39,249 nt of DNA from Pseudomonas sp. (GTDB lineage Bacteria > Pseudomonadota > Gammaproteobacteria > Pseudomonadales > Pseudomonadaceae): the NCBI GenBank assembly GCA_016763285.1, contig JAESUC010000179.1, forward strand, positions 1 through 39,249, written 5' to 3'. The stretch's first letter is position 1, and each line of letters begins with the position of its first letter. Positions 8,529 through 16,862 of the stretch are shown one piece after another. Below the pieces are notes generated by a model that worked only from the letters and a program-made list of their open reading frames with translations, searched no databases and was not told the origin of the DNA. The translations under genes and the position numbers were made by a program.

Positions 8529-10274
8529 TTAGAAGCCCAGCGGTAGCGGGCGTTTGCCGCCGCCGAGTTTCAGGCCTACCTTGAGAATCGTATCGTTGTC
8601 CACAGCGGCCACCACCCAGGTGTGCCCTTCCCATTCGAGCTTGTCACCCACCACCGGGTGACCGCCAAAGCGCTTGCCGAGAAAGTTCGCCAGGGTCAGC
8701 TCGTGCAGGTCCTCGGGGACTTCGAAACCATAGAAGCGCCCCACGGCACCCAGCTGCGCATCGCCTTCGAGGATGAAGTCTCCGAAGAATTGCCGGTTCG
8801 CCAGATAACCCGCCGCATGGGGCTTGCTGAACAGCTTCGAGAGGGCGGGCAGGTCCTGGGGGCGCCCGATGATACACAGCACATCGTTGAGCGCGAGTGC
8901 CGTGCTGCCGCGTGGATGCAACAGCTCGCTGCCGCGGAATACCGCGGCGATGCGCGAGTTGTTCGGCATCGCCAGTTCGCGCAGGGTCACACCGACACAC
9001 CAGTTGGCATTCTCCAGCTGGTAGATCATGACTTCGTATTCGCCTTCGACGGCCACATCCAGGCTGGTCCTTTGCAGTGGCTCGGGTTGCGGCGGTATCT
9101 CCACCCGGCACAGGCGGGCGGCCAGCGGCAGACTGGAACCCTGCAGCAGCAATGAAACGAGCACCACGACGAAGGCAACGTTGAACAGTAACTGGGCCTG
9201 CTCCAGTCCGGCGAGCAGGGGGAAGATCGCCAGGATGATAGGCACGGCCCCGCGCAGTCCCACCCAGGAAATGAACAGCCGCTCGCGCCAGGAAAAGACA
9301 AAGGGGCTCAGACAGACAAGCACGGCTACCGGGCGCGCGACGAAAATCAGGAAAAGCGCAATCAGGATGGCCGGTGCCGCGATCGGCATCATCTCGCTGG
9401 GCGTCACCAGCAGGCCGAGCATGAGGAACATCCCGATCTGGCTTAGCCAGGCCATGCCATCCTGAACATGCAGAATGTTCTGCAGGTTATGCACGCGCCG
9501 GTTGCCGAGTACCACGCCGGTCAGATAGATGGCGAGAAAGCCGCTGCCGCCGATGCTGTTGGCAAAGGCGAACACCAGAATGGCACCGCTGGTGATCAGC
9601 AGCGGGTACAGGCCGGTGGCCAGCTTGACCCGGTTGACCAGACTCGCCAGCAGCACCCCCCCGGCCAGACCGCATACGCCGCCTATGCCGAACTGCTGCA
9701 CAAAGGCGCCGAGAAAATGCCAGCTGAAACTCTGCTCGCCGGTAGCAAGCATGGCCACCAGGGTAATGGTCAGGAAGATCGCCATGGGGTCGTTGGAGCC
9801 GGACTCGATCTCCAGCGTGGCGCCCACCCGCTGCTTCAGGTTCAATCCCTTGCCCTGGAGCAGGGAGAACACGGCCGCTGCGTCAGTGGAGCCGACAATG
9901 GCGCCCAGCAACAGCCCCTGCAGCCAGTGCAGATCCAGTAGCCAGGCCGTAATCAGTCCGGTCAGACTGGCCGACAGCACCACGCCCGCGCTCGCCAGGG
10001 AAATGGCTGGCCAGAGCCCCACGCGAAAGTTTTCCACCCGCGTACGCATGCCACCATCGAGCAGAATGATGGCCAGGGCCAGGCTGCCGATCATGAAAGC
10101 GGTATCGGTATTGTCGAAGGCGATGCCGCCGAAGCCATCCTCGCCCGCCAGCATTCCGATGATCAGAAAGATCAGCAGCAGCGGTATCCCCAGTCGCGAA
10201 GACAGGGAGCTGGCGAGAATGCTGGCGCACAGGAGCAGGGCGCCAATAAGAAACAGCGTGTTGATGGAATCCAT
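8529..10274 (-). CDS. nhaP2: K+/H+ antiporter of the NhaP2/CvrA type (CPA1 family)
   Basis: This is predicted to exchange cytoplasmic K+ (or Na+) for protons across the inner membrane, for ion and pH homeostasis. The ATG at 10274 gives 581 residues; an upstream TTG at 10307 would add 11 residues that do not fit the family. Residues 1-390 hold about 12-13 membrane segments, including SSRLGIPLLLIFLIIGMLAG and the cation-site region EIESGSNDPMAIF (Asn161-Asp162). The cytoplasmic tail has a TrkA-C-like ligand domain (about 400-480) and a CorC/HlyC-type domain to the end, as in NhaP2. No good Shine-Dalgarno is seen. It is divergent from the methyltransferase gene. Confidence 0.88.
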   Translation of the reverse strand: MDSINTLFLIGALLLCASILASSLSSRLGIPLLLIFLIIGMLAGEDGFGGIAFDNTDTAFMIGSLALAIILLDGGMRTRVENFRVGLWPAISLASAGVVLSASLTGLITAWLLDLHWLQGLLLGAIVGSTDAAAVFSLLQGKGLNLKQRVGATLEIESGSNDPMAIFLTITLVAMLATGEQSFSWHFLGAFVQQFGIGGVCGLAGGVLLASLVNRVKLATGLYPLLITSGAILVFAFANSIGGSGFLAIYLTGVVLGNRRVHNLQNILHVQDGMAWLSQIGMFLMLGLLVTPSEMMPIAAPAILIALFLIFVARPVAVLVCLSPFVFSWRERLFISWVGLRGAVPIILAIFPLLAGLEQAQLLFNVAFVVVLVSLLLQGSSLPLAARLCRVEIPPQPEPLQRTSLDVAVEGEYEVMIYQLENANWCVGVTLRELAMPNNSRIAAVFRGSELLHPRGSTALALNDVLCIIGRPQDLPALSKLFSKPHAAGYLANRQFFGDFILEGDAQLGAVGRFYGFEVPEDLHELTLANFLGKRFGGHPVVGDKLEWEGHTWVVAAVDNDTILKVGLKLGGGKRPLPLGF

Positions 10275-10388
10275 ACAGCAGGGCAGCCCGTTCAGGTATC
10301 GTAGCAACTTCCACTATATAGTCTGGTCTGCGGCTGTTGGGGAAAAATGTCCTGTTGTCAGTCGATCATGAGCGGGAGAGGGGTGAAT

Positions 10389-11066
10389 ATGGATGCGGAT
10401 TTCTGGCATGAGCGCTGGGAGCGAGGGGAGATCGGTTTTCACAAGTCGCGGGTCAATCCATTGCTGCTGCATTGGTGGCCTTCGCTCGGAGTGAAATCAC
10501 CCGAGACCGTGCTGGTGCCACTGTGCGGCAAGAGCCTGGATATGCTCTGGCTTCACGAACAGGGCTATCCGGTGATCGGAGTGGAATTGTCCAGGCTGGC
10601 GCTGGATGACTTCATCAAGGAGCACGCACTGCCCTGCCAGTGGCAGTCTCGAGATGACTTCGAGGTGGCCCTGTGTGACGGACTGGATCTGTATTGCGGC
10701 GATTTCTTCGCATTGCAGATCGTGCACCTGGAGCAGGTGAGAGTGGTGTATGACCGCGCCGCGCTCATAGCGCTGCCGCAGGCGTTACGGGCGCGCTACG
10801 TCGCTCACTTGCGGGAGCACCTGCCGGCCGGATGGAAGATGCTGCTGATCACGCTCGATTACCCGCAGGAGGATCGTCCCGGCCCGCCTTTCAGTGTGCC
10901 TGACGCCGAGGTCCGTTCGCTCTTCGCCGGCTGTGGCATCGAGGTCCTGCAGGAGTGCGATGTACTGGATGATCACCCGGTCTTTCGCGATCAGGGCATG
11001 ACGCGTCTCAGCGAACGGGTGTACCTGGTGGTCGACGATCCGGCACCAGAGCGCAGCGCCGGCTGA
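10389..11066 (+). CDS. tpm: Thiopurine S-methyltransferase
   Basis: The bacterial TPMT family transfers methyl groups from S-adenosylmethionine to thiopurines and, in Pseudomonas, to selenium and tellurium oxyanions. The ATG at 10389 gives 225 residues (family about 218), starting MDADFWHERWERGEIGFHKS, which is the family signature. VLVPLCGKSLDMLWLHEQGY near residues 40-60 is the SAM-binding segment, and ELSRLALDDF and YDRAALIALP follow in the family order. The frame is open from 10347, but GGAG at 10375-10378 sits about 10 bp from the ATG. It is divergent from nhaP2 across about 114 bp containing the palindrome ACTATATAGT (10313-10322). Confidence 0.93.
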   Translation: MDADFWHERWERGEIGFHKSRVNPLLLHWWPSLGVKSPETVLVPLCGKSLDMLWLHEQGYPVIGVELSRLALDDFIKEHALPCQWQSRDDFEVALCDGLDLYCGDFFALQIVHLEQVRVVYDRAALIALPQALRARYVAHLREHLPAGWKMLLITLDYPQEDRPGPPFSVPDAEVRSLFAGCGIEVLQECDVLDDHPVFRDQGMTRLSERVYLVVDDPAPERSAG

Positions 11067-11077
11067 TGCCTCCAGGC

Positions 11078-11107
11078 GGCCGGCGTGCCAGCACGGGCGC
11101 GCCGGCC
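11078..11107. repeat. GC-rich inverted repeat between tpm and the AEC transporter
   Basis: GGCCGGCG (11078-11085) is the exact reverse complement of CGCCGGCC (11100-11107) with a 14-nt loop. It falls 12 bp after the tpm stop. No T-tract follows, so it is at best a factor-dependent terminator or an RNA-stabilising hairpin. Confidence 0.4.
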
Positions 11108-11134
11108 CTGATCTGATGTCTTGACGGAGTTGCC

Positions 11135-12061
11135 ATGGCGGCCGCCCTTGTTCTGCTGCTGAAACTCTTGCCCCTGTATATCACGGTGATACTGGGCTGG
11201 CTGGCCGGTCGATTCCTGCAGGTCAGCGGGAAGAACATAGCCGGGATGATGTTGTACATCGTCACCCCGTCAGTGGTCTTTGCCGGCGTGATGAACGCGC
11301 CTCTCTCGGTCAGCGTCATCATTCTGCCCTTTGTGGTCTTTGCCTTCTGCACCGTCCTTGGCCTGCTCCATCTGTTGGTCGCCCGCGGCTGGTTGAACAA
11401 TGCCAGCGCCAATATCATTCCGTTATCGGTGGGCACCGGCAACACGGGGTATTTCGGGATTCCGGTCGCGCTCCTGCTGTTTGGCGAGCAAGGCTTGAGC
11501 ATTTATATCGTCTGCCTGCTGGGTACCACGTTGTATGAAAACTCGGTCGGTTTCTATCTGGCAGCCCGCGGGCGATTCGGGGTGAGAGACTGCCTGCTCA
11601 AGGTGGCCAGGCTCCCTTCGATCTATGCCTTCTGCCTTGCCGTGCTGCTGAACCTGTCCGACCTGTCCATCCCGTCGGTACTGGTGCCGTTGTTCGACAA
11701 CCTGCGCGGGGCCTACAGTATTCTCGGGATGATGATCATCGGTATGAGCATCCTGAGCTTTCGCGGCCTGGCAGGGGACCTGCGGTTTACGGCACTGGCC
11801 TTTTTCGGCAAGTTCGTTTCCTGGCCCCTGCTGGCGCTGGGATTCTGGTGGCTGGACAGCCATTGGCTGCAGATCTACGATCTGGCGGTCTACCAGGCGA
11901 TTTTCCTCATTTCGATCACTCCGATCGCGGCAAACACCGTGGTCATCGCCACACTGCTCGACACCGAGCCGCAGCAAGCTGCGGGAACAACGCTGCTCAG
12001 CACCCTGTTTGCCCTGGTCTATATTCCCCTGATGGTTTCACTGGTGCTGGTTGCCCAATAA
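11135..12061 (+). CDS. AEC-family (auxin efflux carrier-like) transporter
   Basis: An inner-membrane protein of 308 residues with about ten hydrophobic segments in two repeats of five, the fold of the AEC family (Mem_trans domain). Bacterial members transport malate, malonate or other carboxylates, but the substrate cannot be read from sequence. Features seen are a Gly-rich segment YITVILGWLAGRFLQVSGKN at the start, a conserved polar NIIPLSVGTGNTGYFGIPVA in the fourth helix region, and SITPIAANTVVIATLLDTEP near the end, all in family positions. GGAG at 11126-11129 precedes the ATG. There is no transcription regulator or enzyme next to it that would reveal the substrate. Confidence 0.88.
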   Translation: MAAALVLLLKLLPLYITVILGWLAGRFLQVSGKNIAGMMLYIVTPSVVFAGVMNAPLSVSVIILPFVVFAFCTVLGLLHLLVARGWLNNASANIIPLSVGTGNTGYFGIPVALLLFGEQGLSIYIVCLLGTTLYENSVGFYLAARGRFGVRDCLLKVARLPSIYAFCLAVLLNLSDLSIPSVLVPLFDNLRGAYSILGMMIIGMSILSFRGLAGDLRFTALAFFGKFVSWPLLALGFWWLDSHWLQIYDLAVYQAIFLISITPIAANTVVIATLLDTEPQQAAGTTLLSTLFALVYIPLMVSLVLVAQ

Positions 12062-12076
12062 CAGCAATCTGCCTGC

Positions 12077-12130
12077 ATGCAGTCTGCCTGATAAAAAATG
12101 AGCAGTTCATGCAAAATGCAATGCAGTCTG
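12077..12130. repeat. Direct repeat pair ATGCAGTCTG upstream of a sigma-54 promoter
   Basis: ATGCAGTCTG occurs at 12077-12086 and again at 12121-12130, start-to-start 44 bp (about four helical turns). Each copy is followed by a similar CTG...GATAA tail. The first lies inside the palindrome CTGCATGCAG (12073-12082). The copies sit about 55-110 bp ahead of the sigma-54-like -24 element, the distance expected of enhancer-binding-protein sites. The binding protein is not known. Confidence 0.5.
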
Positions 12131-12144
12131 GTCTGTGATAATTG

Positions 12145-12200
12145 CAAGTGATTGAAATATAACGATTAAAATGCTGCTGCAGCCTGGCATGCGATCTGCA
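12145..12200 (+). promoter_or_regulatory. Candidate sigma-54 promoter with IHF-like site
   Basis: TGGCATG at 12185-12191 and CTGCA at 12196-12200 fit the sigma-54 -24/-12 elements; the invariant GG and GC are separated by exactly 10 bases. The minus strand of 12145-12157 reads TTTCAATCACTTG, one mismatch from the IHF consensus, 28 bp ahead of the -24 element, mirroring the flgF promoter. The predicted start is near 12211, leaving a leader of about 67 nt before the small gene at 12278. Confidence 0.6.
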
Positions 12201-12230
12201 ACTACCCCTGTGTAGGCGATATTCTCGCTA

Positions 12231-12246
12231 ATCAGCGTGCGCTGAT
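12231..12246. repeat. Inverted repeat in the leader of the small exported gene
   Basis: ATCAGCG and CGCTGAT (7 bp, perfect) flank a 2-bp centre. If transcription starts near 12211 this lies in the 5' leader, about 30 bp before the start codon. It could be an operator or a small RNA hairpin. Confidence 0.4.
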
Positions 12247-12277
12247 AACTCTGATCATTACCGGGAGGAAGTTCAGA

Positions 12278-12553
12278 ATGAAAGGTCGGGACGTTGCTTT
12301 TTTTGTAAGTCTTCAGGGGATTCTGTTGGGCGCAGCCTTTGTGCTTTCGTCTGGTGAGCCGGATATGCAGAACAACATGCCAACGGGGTCACAGCAGGTT
12401 GAAATCAATAGCTGGATCAAGGATCAAGGCGCAGCCCAGGCAGTAGCGCGTCAGATGAATATGCCAAACCCTGTCAGTCTCGAGCAGGGCAATGATAACG
12501 ACTCGCTGGTCGCCTTGCAGCGTGCCCGCCAGCAGCGCAGCTGGGTTTTCTAG
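12278..12553 (+). CDS. Small exported or membrane-anchored protein, function unknown
   Basis: A 91-residue protein I do not recognise. The start is well supported by GGGAGGAAG at 12263-12271. Residues 1-27 form a charged start (MKGRDV) and a hydrophobic stretch (AFFVSLQGILLGAAFVLSSG), best read as a signal anchor or an uncleaved signal peptide. The rest is polar and rich in Gln, Asn and Met, with no cysteine; it ends in a basic RARQQRSWVF. It stands alone between an AEC transporter and a chemoreceptor gene. The candidate sigma-54 promoter upstream and the FliA promoter downstream place it among motility-regulated DNA, but a nitrogen or other RpoN response is equally possible. The good ribosome binding site and promoter argue that it is a real gene. 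Confidence 0.72.
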   Translation: MKGRDVAFFVSLQGILLGAAFVLSSGEPDMQNNMPTGSQQVEINSWIKDQGAAQAVARQMNMPNPVSLEQGNDNDSLVALQRARQQRSWVF

Positions 12554-12603
12554 AACCCTGCTGTGCGATCCCCGTAGCGTCTTCGAGAACACTAAATCGA
12601 GCC

Positions 12604-12630
12604 TGCACGACAGTCGTGCATGATGCACGA
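12604..12630. repeat. Inverted repeat plus direct repeat, TGCACGA units
   Basis: TGCACGAC (12604-12611) and GTCGTGCA (12613-12620) form an 8-bp perfect inverted repeat around one base, and TGCACGA recurs at 12624-12630. It lies between the small gene and the FliA promoter, about 90-105 bp upstream of the latter. No T-tract follows. A protein-binding site is possible. Confidence 0.4.
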
Positions 12631-12684
12631 AGTCCGCTTCGCCGCCAGCGGAGCGCCTGACACCTCCAGGCTGTTACTGTTTTT

Positions 12685-12708
12685 GCAACGATCCGTTGCC
12701 GCTTTTCC
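12685..12708 (+). terminator. Possible weak terminator after the small exported gene
   Basis: GCAACG (12685-12690) and CGTTGC (12694-12699) make a 6-bp stem with a 3-nt loop, followed by CGCTTTTCC. The short T-run makes it weak. It lies immediately ahead of the FliA promoter and would separate the two units. Confidence 0.35.
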
Positions 12709-12735
12709 TAAAGATACCCCTATAGTGGCCGATAT
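12709..12735 (+). promoter_or_regulatory. FliA (sigma-28) promoter of the chemoreceptor gene
   Basis: TAAA at 12709-12712, a 15-bp spacer and GCCGATAT at 12728-12735 match the sigma-28 consensus TAAA-N15-GCCGATAA with a single mismatch in the last base. The transcript would start near 12743, leaving a leader of about 78 nt. FliA control is typical for chemoreceptor genes. Confidence 0.85.
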
Positions 12736-12820
12736 GACCTAGTGTATGTCGGGGCATGCTATTGCGCCCTGCTGGTATCAGCGCGGCTTGCCCAACCGCG
12801 CCTAAAGAGGGGACTGCCTT

Positions 12821-14464
12821 ATGAATGCGTTGCGCAATATGAGTTTTCGCTGGAAGCTGACGCTCCCGATGTTGGCCCTGGCGGGCCTTTTCTGCTTGCT
12901 GGGGGCGGTTGCCTACCTCGATACCGACGACCTTTCTTCTCGTCTGGAACGCTTCTCTGCAGGCCTTCTGCCCCAGGCTACCAACCTTCTGGAAGCCGAT
13001 CGTGACCTCTACCAGGCCCTGGTGGCCGAGCGGTCACTGGTGCAGGGTGTGGCGCGCGATCAGCAGGCGGAACTGGTAGCAGAGCATGCTGCGAACATGC
13101 AGCAGGCAGCCGATCGGGTGAAGGCCTCCAGCGCCCTGGCAGAGGCCCCCGCCAGCCGGGCACTGGCCGAAGATTTTGCACGGGCCTTCGAGGCTTGGAA
13201 GCGTGTCAGTCTGGAGGTGGTGCGTCTATCCCAGAGCGAGTCCTTTCAGGACAAGGGCGAGGCCAACCAGCTCAGCTTTGGCGAGTCGGCGGCGCTGTTT
13301 GGTACCGCTCGCGATCTGATTGATCAGATGACCCAGCTGGTAGACGTCGAAGCTGCCGAGGACCTGGCCGAGGCCGAAACCGTGACTGCTGCCAATGCCC
13401 GCAAGCTGGTGTTGGTGGTCGTGCTGGGGCTGGTTATCTGTTTGCTCACGCTGGTATTTCTGCCGGGGCTGATCGTTCGACCGATCGAGAATATCCTGTC
13501 ACGGGTGCGCGATATCGCCGGTGGTGGCGGCGACCTGACCAAGCGAGTGGAGGTGACCTCCTCCGACGAAGTGGGTCAGCTCGGCCAGAGCTTCAACTCT
13601 TTTCTTGATCAACTGCAGATACTGATCCGCGAAGTCGCCGAATCCACTTTGCTGGTGGCCTCGGCGTCCGAACAGATGAGTGCGATCGCCGCCAGCCAGG
13701 ACCGACTGGTCAATGATCAGCACCTGGCCATCGATCAGGTCAGTACCGCAGCTACCCAGATGACCGCTGCCATCCACGAAGTAGCCGACAATGCCCACAG
13801 CACAGCCGAAGCCGCACGCCAGGCGGACCAGCAGGGGCATGCCACATCCGAGGTGGTAGGTCAGACCATGGACGCGCTGCGTCGTCTGGCCAAGGACGTC
13901 GCCGAGGCGGCGGGGGTGATCAACCGCTTGGAGCAGGACAGTGACAAGATCGGGGGGGTGCTGAGCGTGATCCAGGCGATCGCCGAGCAGACCAACCTGC
14001 TGGCGCTCAACGCCGCTATCGAGGCCGCCCGTGCCGGCGAGCAGGGCCGTGGGTTCGCTGTCGTGGCCGACGAAGTACGCACCCTGGCCGCCCGTACCCA
14101 GGATTCGACGCGCGATATTCAGGAAATGATCCAGAGTCTGCAAACCGGCAGTTCCCAGGCGGTGACCGTCATGCGCCGCGGTGCGGGACTGGCAGCCGAG
14201 AGTGTCGAGCAGGCAGAGGGCGCGGAGAAGTCACTGAGCGATACGGCCAAGTCGGTCGTGCGTATCAACGACATGGCCGCACAGATCGCGTCGGCCTGCG
14301 AAGAGCAGACCCAGACCACCGAGGAAATCGCACGCAACATCAGCGGGATTCGCGATCTGTCCGATCAGGCTGCGCAGAACTCCAGCGAAAGCCGCGAGGC
14401 CAGTGAATCCATGGCCAGGCTCGCCGCTGGGCTCCAGCAACAGGTGGGCCGCTTCAGAACCTGA
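12821..14464 (+). CDS. Methyl-accepting chemotaxis protein
   Basis: A transmembrane chemoreceptor of 547 residues that would signal through CheW/CheA to the flagellar motor. The order is: short cytoplasmic start, membrane segment 1 (about residues 13-33), a mostly helical periplasmic ligand domain (about 34-192, four-helix-bundle size), membrane segment 2 (about 193-218), HAMP (about 216-268) and the signalling coiled coil. The hairpin tip ([20 protein letters not shown], then [20 protein letters not shown]) covers about residues 382-422 and is intact. The C-terminus ends VGRFRT, with no CheR/CheB-tethering pentapeptide. The ligand cannot be told. The ATG follows AAGAGGGG, and a near-consensus FliA promoter lies upstream. 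Confidence 0.95.
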   Translation: MNALRNMSFRWKLTLPMLALAGLFCLLGAVAYLDTDDLSSRLERFSAGLLPQATNLLEADRDLYQALVAERSLVQGVARDQQAELVAEHAANMQQAADRVKASSALAEAPASRALAEDFARAFEAWKRVSLEVVRLSQSESFQDKGEANQLSFGESAALFGTARDLIDQMTQLVDVEAAEDLAEAETVTAANARKLVLVVVLGLVICLLTLVFLPGLIVRPIENILSRVRDIAGGGGDLTKRVEVTSSDEVGQLGQSFNSFLDQLQILIREVAESTLLVASASEQMSAIAASQDRLVNDQHLAIDQVSTAATQMTAAIHEVADNAHSTAEAARQADQQGHATSEVVGQTMDALRRLAKDVAEAAGVINRLEQDSDKIGGVLSVIQAIAEQTNLLALNAAIEAARAGEQGRGFAVVADEVRTLAARTQDSTRDIQEMIQSLQTGSSQAVTVMRRGAGLAAESVEQAEGAEKSLSDTAKSVVRINDMAAQIASACEEQTQTTEEIARNISGIRDLSDQAAQNSSESREASESMARLAAGLQQQVGRFRT

Positions 14465-14491
14465 GGGGGCCAGCTTCCTCTCAGGAATGGG

Positions 14492-14519
14492 TTGTAAGTT
14501 GTCGCCAAGCCGTTACAAT
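14492..14519 (+). promoter_or_regulatory. Sigma-70 promoter candidate for ffs
   Basis: TTGTAA (14492-14497), a 16-bp spacer and TACAAT (14514-14519) resemble a sigma-70 promoter. The start would be near 14526, giving a short precursor 5' of the mature SRP RNA. A small hairpin (GCCTGT...ACAGGC, about 14525-14542) lies in that precursor leader. Confidence 0.55.
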
Positions 14520-14550
14520 AGCGCGGCCTGTTCAACACAGGCGCGTTATG

Positions 14551-14663
14551 GTGGCCCTGCCGGTCCCCTCGCAATGATTCGCCGTTAACCTGGTCAGGCC
14601 CGGAAGGGAGCAGCCACAGCGGTTACATCGTGTGCCGGGGTGTGGCTGGTAGGGCTGCCACCC
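14551..14663 (+). ncRNA. ffs: Signal recognition particle RNA (4.5S RNA)
   Basis: The apical domain-IV motif is present: CAGGCCCGGAAGGGAGCAGC with its GGAA tetraloop at about 14595-14614, and the opposite strand GTGCCGGGGTGTGGCTGGT at about 14632-14650. The ends pair (GTGGCCCT near 14551 with AGGGCTGCCAC near 14651-14661). This RNA binds Ffh and targets nascent membrane proteins to the translocon. Its place just upstream of dnaX is the Pseudomonas arrangement. The exact ends are estimated from the terminal pairing. Confidence 0.93.
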
Positions 14664-14777
14664 ATGACGTCCTGCTGTCATTCCGTTTCAATAGCCCTCC
14701 GCGCACCTCGCAAAGTCAGCCTGCTTTGGTTACAGTACCGGCTTGCCTTTCAGACCCTATCGGACAGCACACATCCA

Positions 14778-16862
14778 ATGAGTTATCAGGTACTTGCCCG
14801 CAAATGGCGTCCGCGCCTGTTTCGCGAGATGGTCGGCCAGACCCACGTGCTTCAGGCCCTGATCAACGCGCTTGATCACGACCGGCTGCACCATGCCTAT
14901 CTGTTCACCGGGACGCGCGGGGTGGGCAAGACCACGATTGCCCGCATCCTGGCCAAATGCCTGAACTGCGAAACCGGCGTCAGTTCCGAACCCTGCGGCA
15001 CCTGTTCGGCCTGCCGGGAGATTGACGAGGGTCGGTTCGTCGATCTGATCGAGGTCGACGCGGCAAGCCGCACCAAGGTGGAAGACACCCGCGAGCTGCT
15101 CGACAATGTGCAATACGCGCCTTCGCGGGGCCGCTACAAGGTCTACCTGATCGACGAAGTGCACATGCTCTCGAGCCACAGTTTCAACGCCCTGTTGAAA
15201 ACCCTCGAGGAGCCACCGGAGCACGTCAAGTTCCTGCTGGCGACCACGGATCCGCAGAAACTCCCCGTCACCATTCTCTCCCGCTGCCTGCAGTTCTCCC
15301 TGAAGAACATGCTGCCGGAAAAGATCGTCGAGCACCTGCGTCACGTGCTGGGGGAAGAGCTGATCCGTTTTGACGAGGAATCCCTGTGGTTGCTGGGCCG
15401 TGCTGCCGATGGCTCGATGCGCGACGCGCTGAGTCTGACGGATCAGGCGGTCGCCTTTGGTAATGGTGCGCTGCAGGTGGCCGAGGTGCGCAGCATGCTG
15501 GGCACCATCGACCATGGCCAGGTATTCGGGCTGCTTGACGCCCTGGCAGCGGGTGACGCCGCTGCGCTGCTCGCAGCGGTCGCCGAGCTGGCGGAACAGG
15601 GGGCGGACTTTGCCGGTGTGCTGGGAGAACTTCTGTCCGTGTTGCAGCGGGTCGCTATAGCCCAGGTGCTGCCGGCGGGGGTGGACAACAGTCTGGGCGA
15701 CCAGGAGCGGGTACTTGACCTGGCGGGACGGATCAGTGCCGAGGATGTGCAGCTGTTCTATCAACTGGGCCTGCATGGTCGCCGGGACCTCCCGCTGGCA
15801 CCGGAGCCGCGTGGTGGCTTCGAGATGGCGATGTTGCGCATGTTGGCGTTCAGGCCCGGTACCCTGGAGCAGGATGCACTGGCTGCGCCCCCCGAGGGTT
15901 CGCCGGGAAAGCCCACGGGAGTCAGCCAGGCCAGGGCTGAATCCGGTTCACCCAGGCCAGATCCCGGAGTGACCGAGGCTGCTGGACGGCCGGAGGCGGC
16001 AGCGGAGCCGGCACAGGCAGCGCCGGCGCCGGAAATGGCAATCACCCCCCCGCCGGCTCAGCTGGCAACGCCCGAACCCGAGGTCCATAAGCCGGTCGCG
16101 GACGTTCCCGAGCAGGCCGACCCGACCCAGTCAGAGCGGGAGATGCGGCCGTCGGAGATGCCGCGGGCTGAATCCGAGGACCTGCGGCGTCATCCTGCCG
16201 GTGGGCAGCCACTGAAGACTACCGCGCCGGTCAAGCCGCCGCAGAACGAGCCGCCAGCCGAGTGGCTCCAGGCGACCGCAGCCAGCGATCAGGACCTGGA
16301 TGAACGTGACGCTGACGACGAGGACAATCTGGATCTCGGACAGATTGTCGGCGACTGGCAATCGGCAGATGCAGTGGCCGCAGCCACCGCCGATGCGGAT
16401 CTGGACGACAGCGAATCGGACGCGCAAGACAGTCTGCCTGAGGCAACCGGCCTGGCCGCCCAGTGGCTGGATATCTTCCTGCAACTGGGGCTCAGTGGTC
16501 TCACCCAGAGCATCGCTGCCCACTGCCAACTGGTAGAGCGCTCGGAGCAAGGCTGGGTCTTGCATCTGGATCCGGGCCACAGTGCGCTGTACAACGAAAA
16601 TCATCGCTTGCGCCTGCAGCAGGCGGTGGTGGAGCATATGGGCATGCCGGTTGACCTGGACGTGCGCGTAGCGGCTCCGGATCAGGAAACACCGGCAGTC
16701 GCTGCGGCGCGGCGAAAGCACAAGCGGCAGCAGCAGGCCGAGGCGAGCATTCAGCAGGACCCTCTGGTGCTGGGACTCATGCGCGAGTTTGCGGCGCAGA
16801 TCTGTGAAGGTAGTATCCGCCCCATTGATACAACGACCCCTGGAGAGAGGACAACAGCATGA
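14778..16862 (+). CDS. dnaX: DNA polymerase III subunit tau/gamma
   Basis: DnaX is the clamp-loader ATPase and replisome organiser. The ATG at 14778 gives 694 residues beginning [20 protein letters not shown], the universal DnaX start; the frame extends upstream into ffs, which is a shadow. Seen in order: Walker A GTRGVGKT (residues 45-52), a four-cysteine zinc module (CLNC ... CGTCSAC, about 62-80), Walker B LIDEVH, the SRC arginine finger in LSRCLQF, domain III to about 370, then a Pro/Ala/Glu-rich linker (about 380-540) and the tau-specific C-terminal domain (about 555-690). No Shine-Dalgarno is visible. No A-AAA-AAG slippery heptamer is seen around the domain III/linker border. It overlaps ybaB by ATGA. 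Confidence 0.97.
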   Translation: MSYQVLARKWRPRLFREMVGQTHVLQALINALDHDRLHHAYLFTGTRGVGKTTIARILAKCLNCETGVSSEPCGTCSACREIDEGRFVDLIEVDAASRTKVEDTRELLDNVQYAPSRGRYKVYLIDEVHMLSSHSFNALLKTLEEPPEHVKFLLATTDPQKLPVTILSRCLQFSLKNMLPEKIVEHLRHVLGEELIRFDEESLWLLGRAADGSMRDALSLTDQAVAFGNGALQVAEVRSMLGTIDHGQVFGLLDALAAGDAAALLAAVAELAEQGADFAGVLGELLSVLQRVAIAQVLPAGVDNSLGDQERVLDLAGRISAEDVQLFYQLGLHGRRDLPLAPEPRGGFEMAMLRMLAFRPGTLEQDALAAPPEGSPGKPTGVSQARAESGSPRPDPGVTEAAGRPEAAAEPAQAAPAPEMAITPPPAQLATPEPEVHKPVADVPEQADPTQSEREMRPSEMPRAESEDLRRHPAGGQPLKTTAPVKPPQNEPPAEWLQATAASDQDLDERDADDEDNLDLGQIVGDWQSADAVAAATADADLDDSESDAQDSLPEATGLAAQWLDIFLQLGLSGLTQSIAAHCQLVERSEQGWVLHLDPGHSALYNENHRLRLQQAVVEHMGMPVDLDVRVAAPDQETPAVAAARRKHKRQQQAEASIQQDPLVLGLMREFAAQICEGSIRPIDTTTPGERTTA

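Noticed and set aside
9529-10371. Plus-strand frame of 280 codons over the antiporter
   Set aside because: Antisense to the NhaP2-like gene, which has conserved membrane segments and the Asn161-Asp162 site.
12191-12220. Second FliA-like box (GCGATATT) upstream of the small gene
   Set aside because: The -35 position reads TGCA rather than TAAA, and it overlaps the better sigma-54 elements.
14640-14777. Upstream extension of the dnaX frame into ffs
   Set aside because: The extension overlaps the SRP RNA, and the universal [12 protein letters not shown] start is at 14778.
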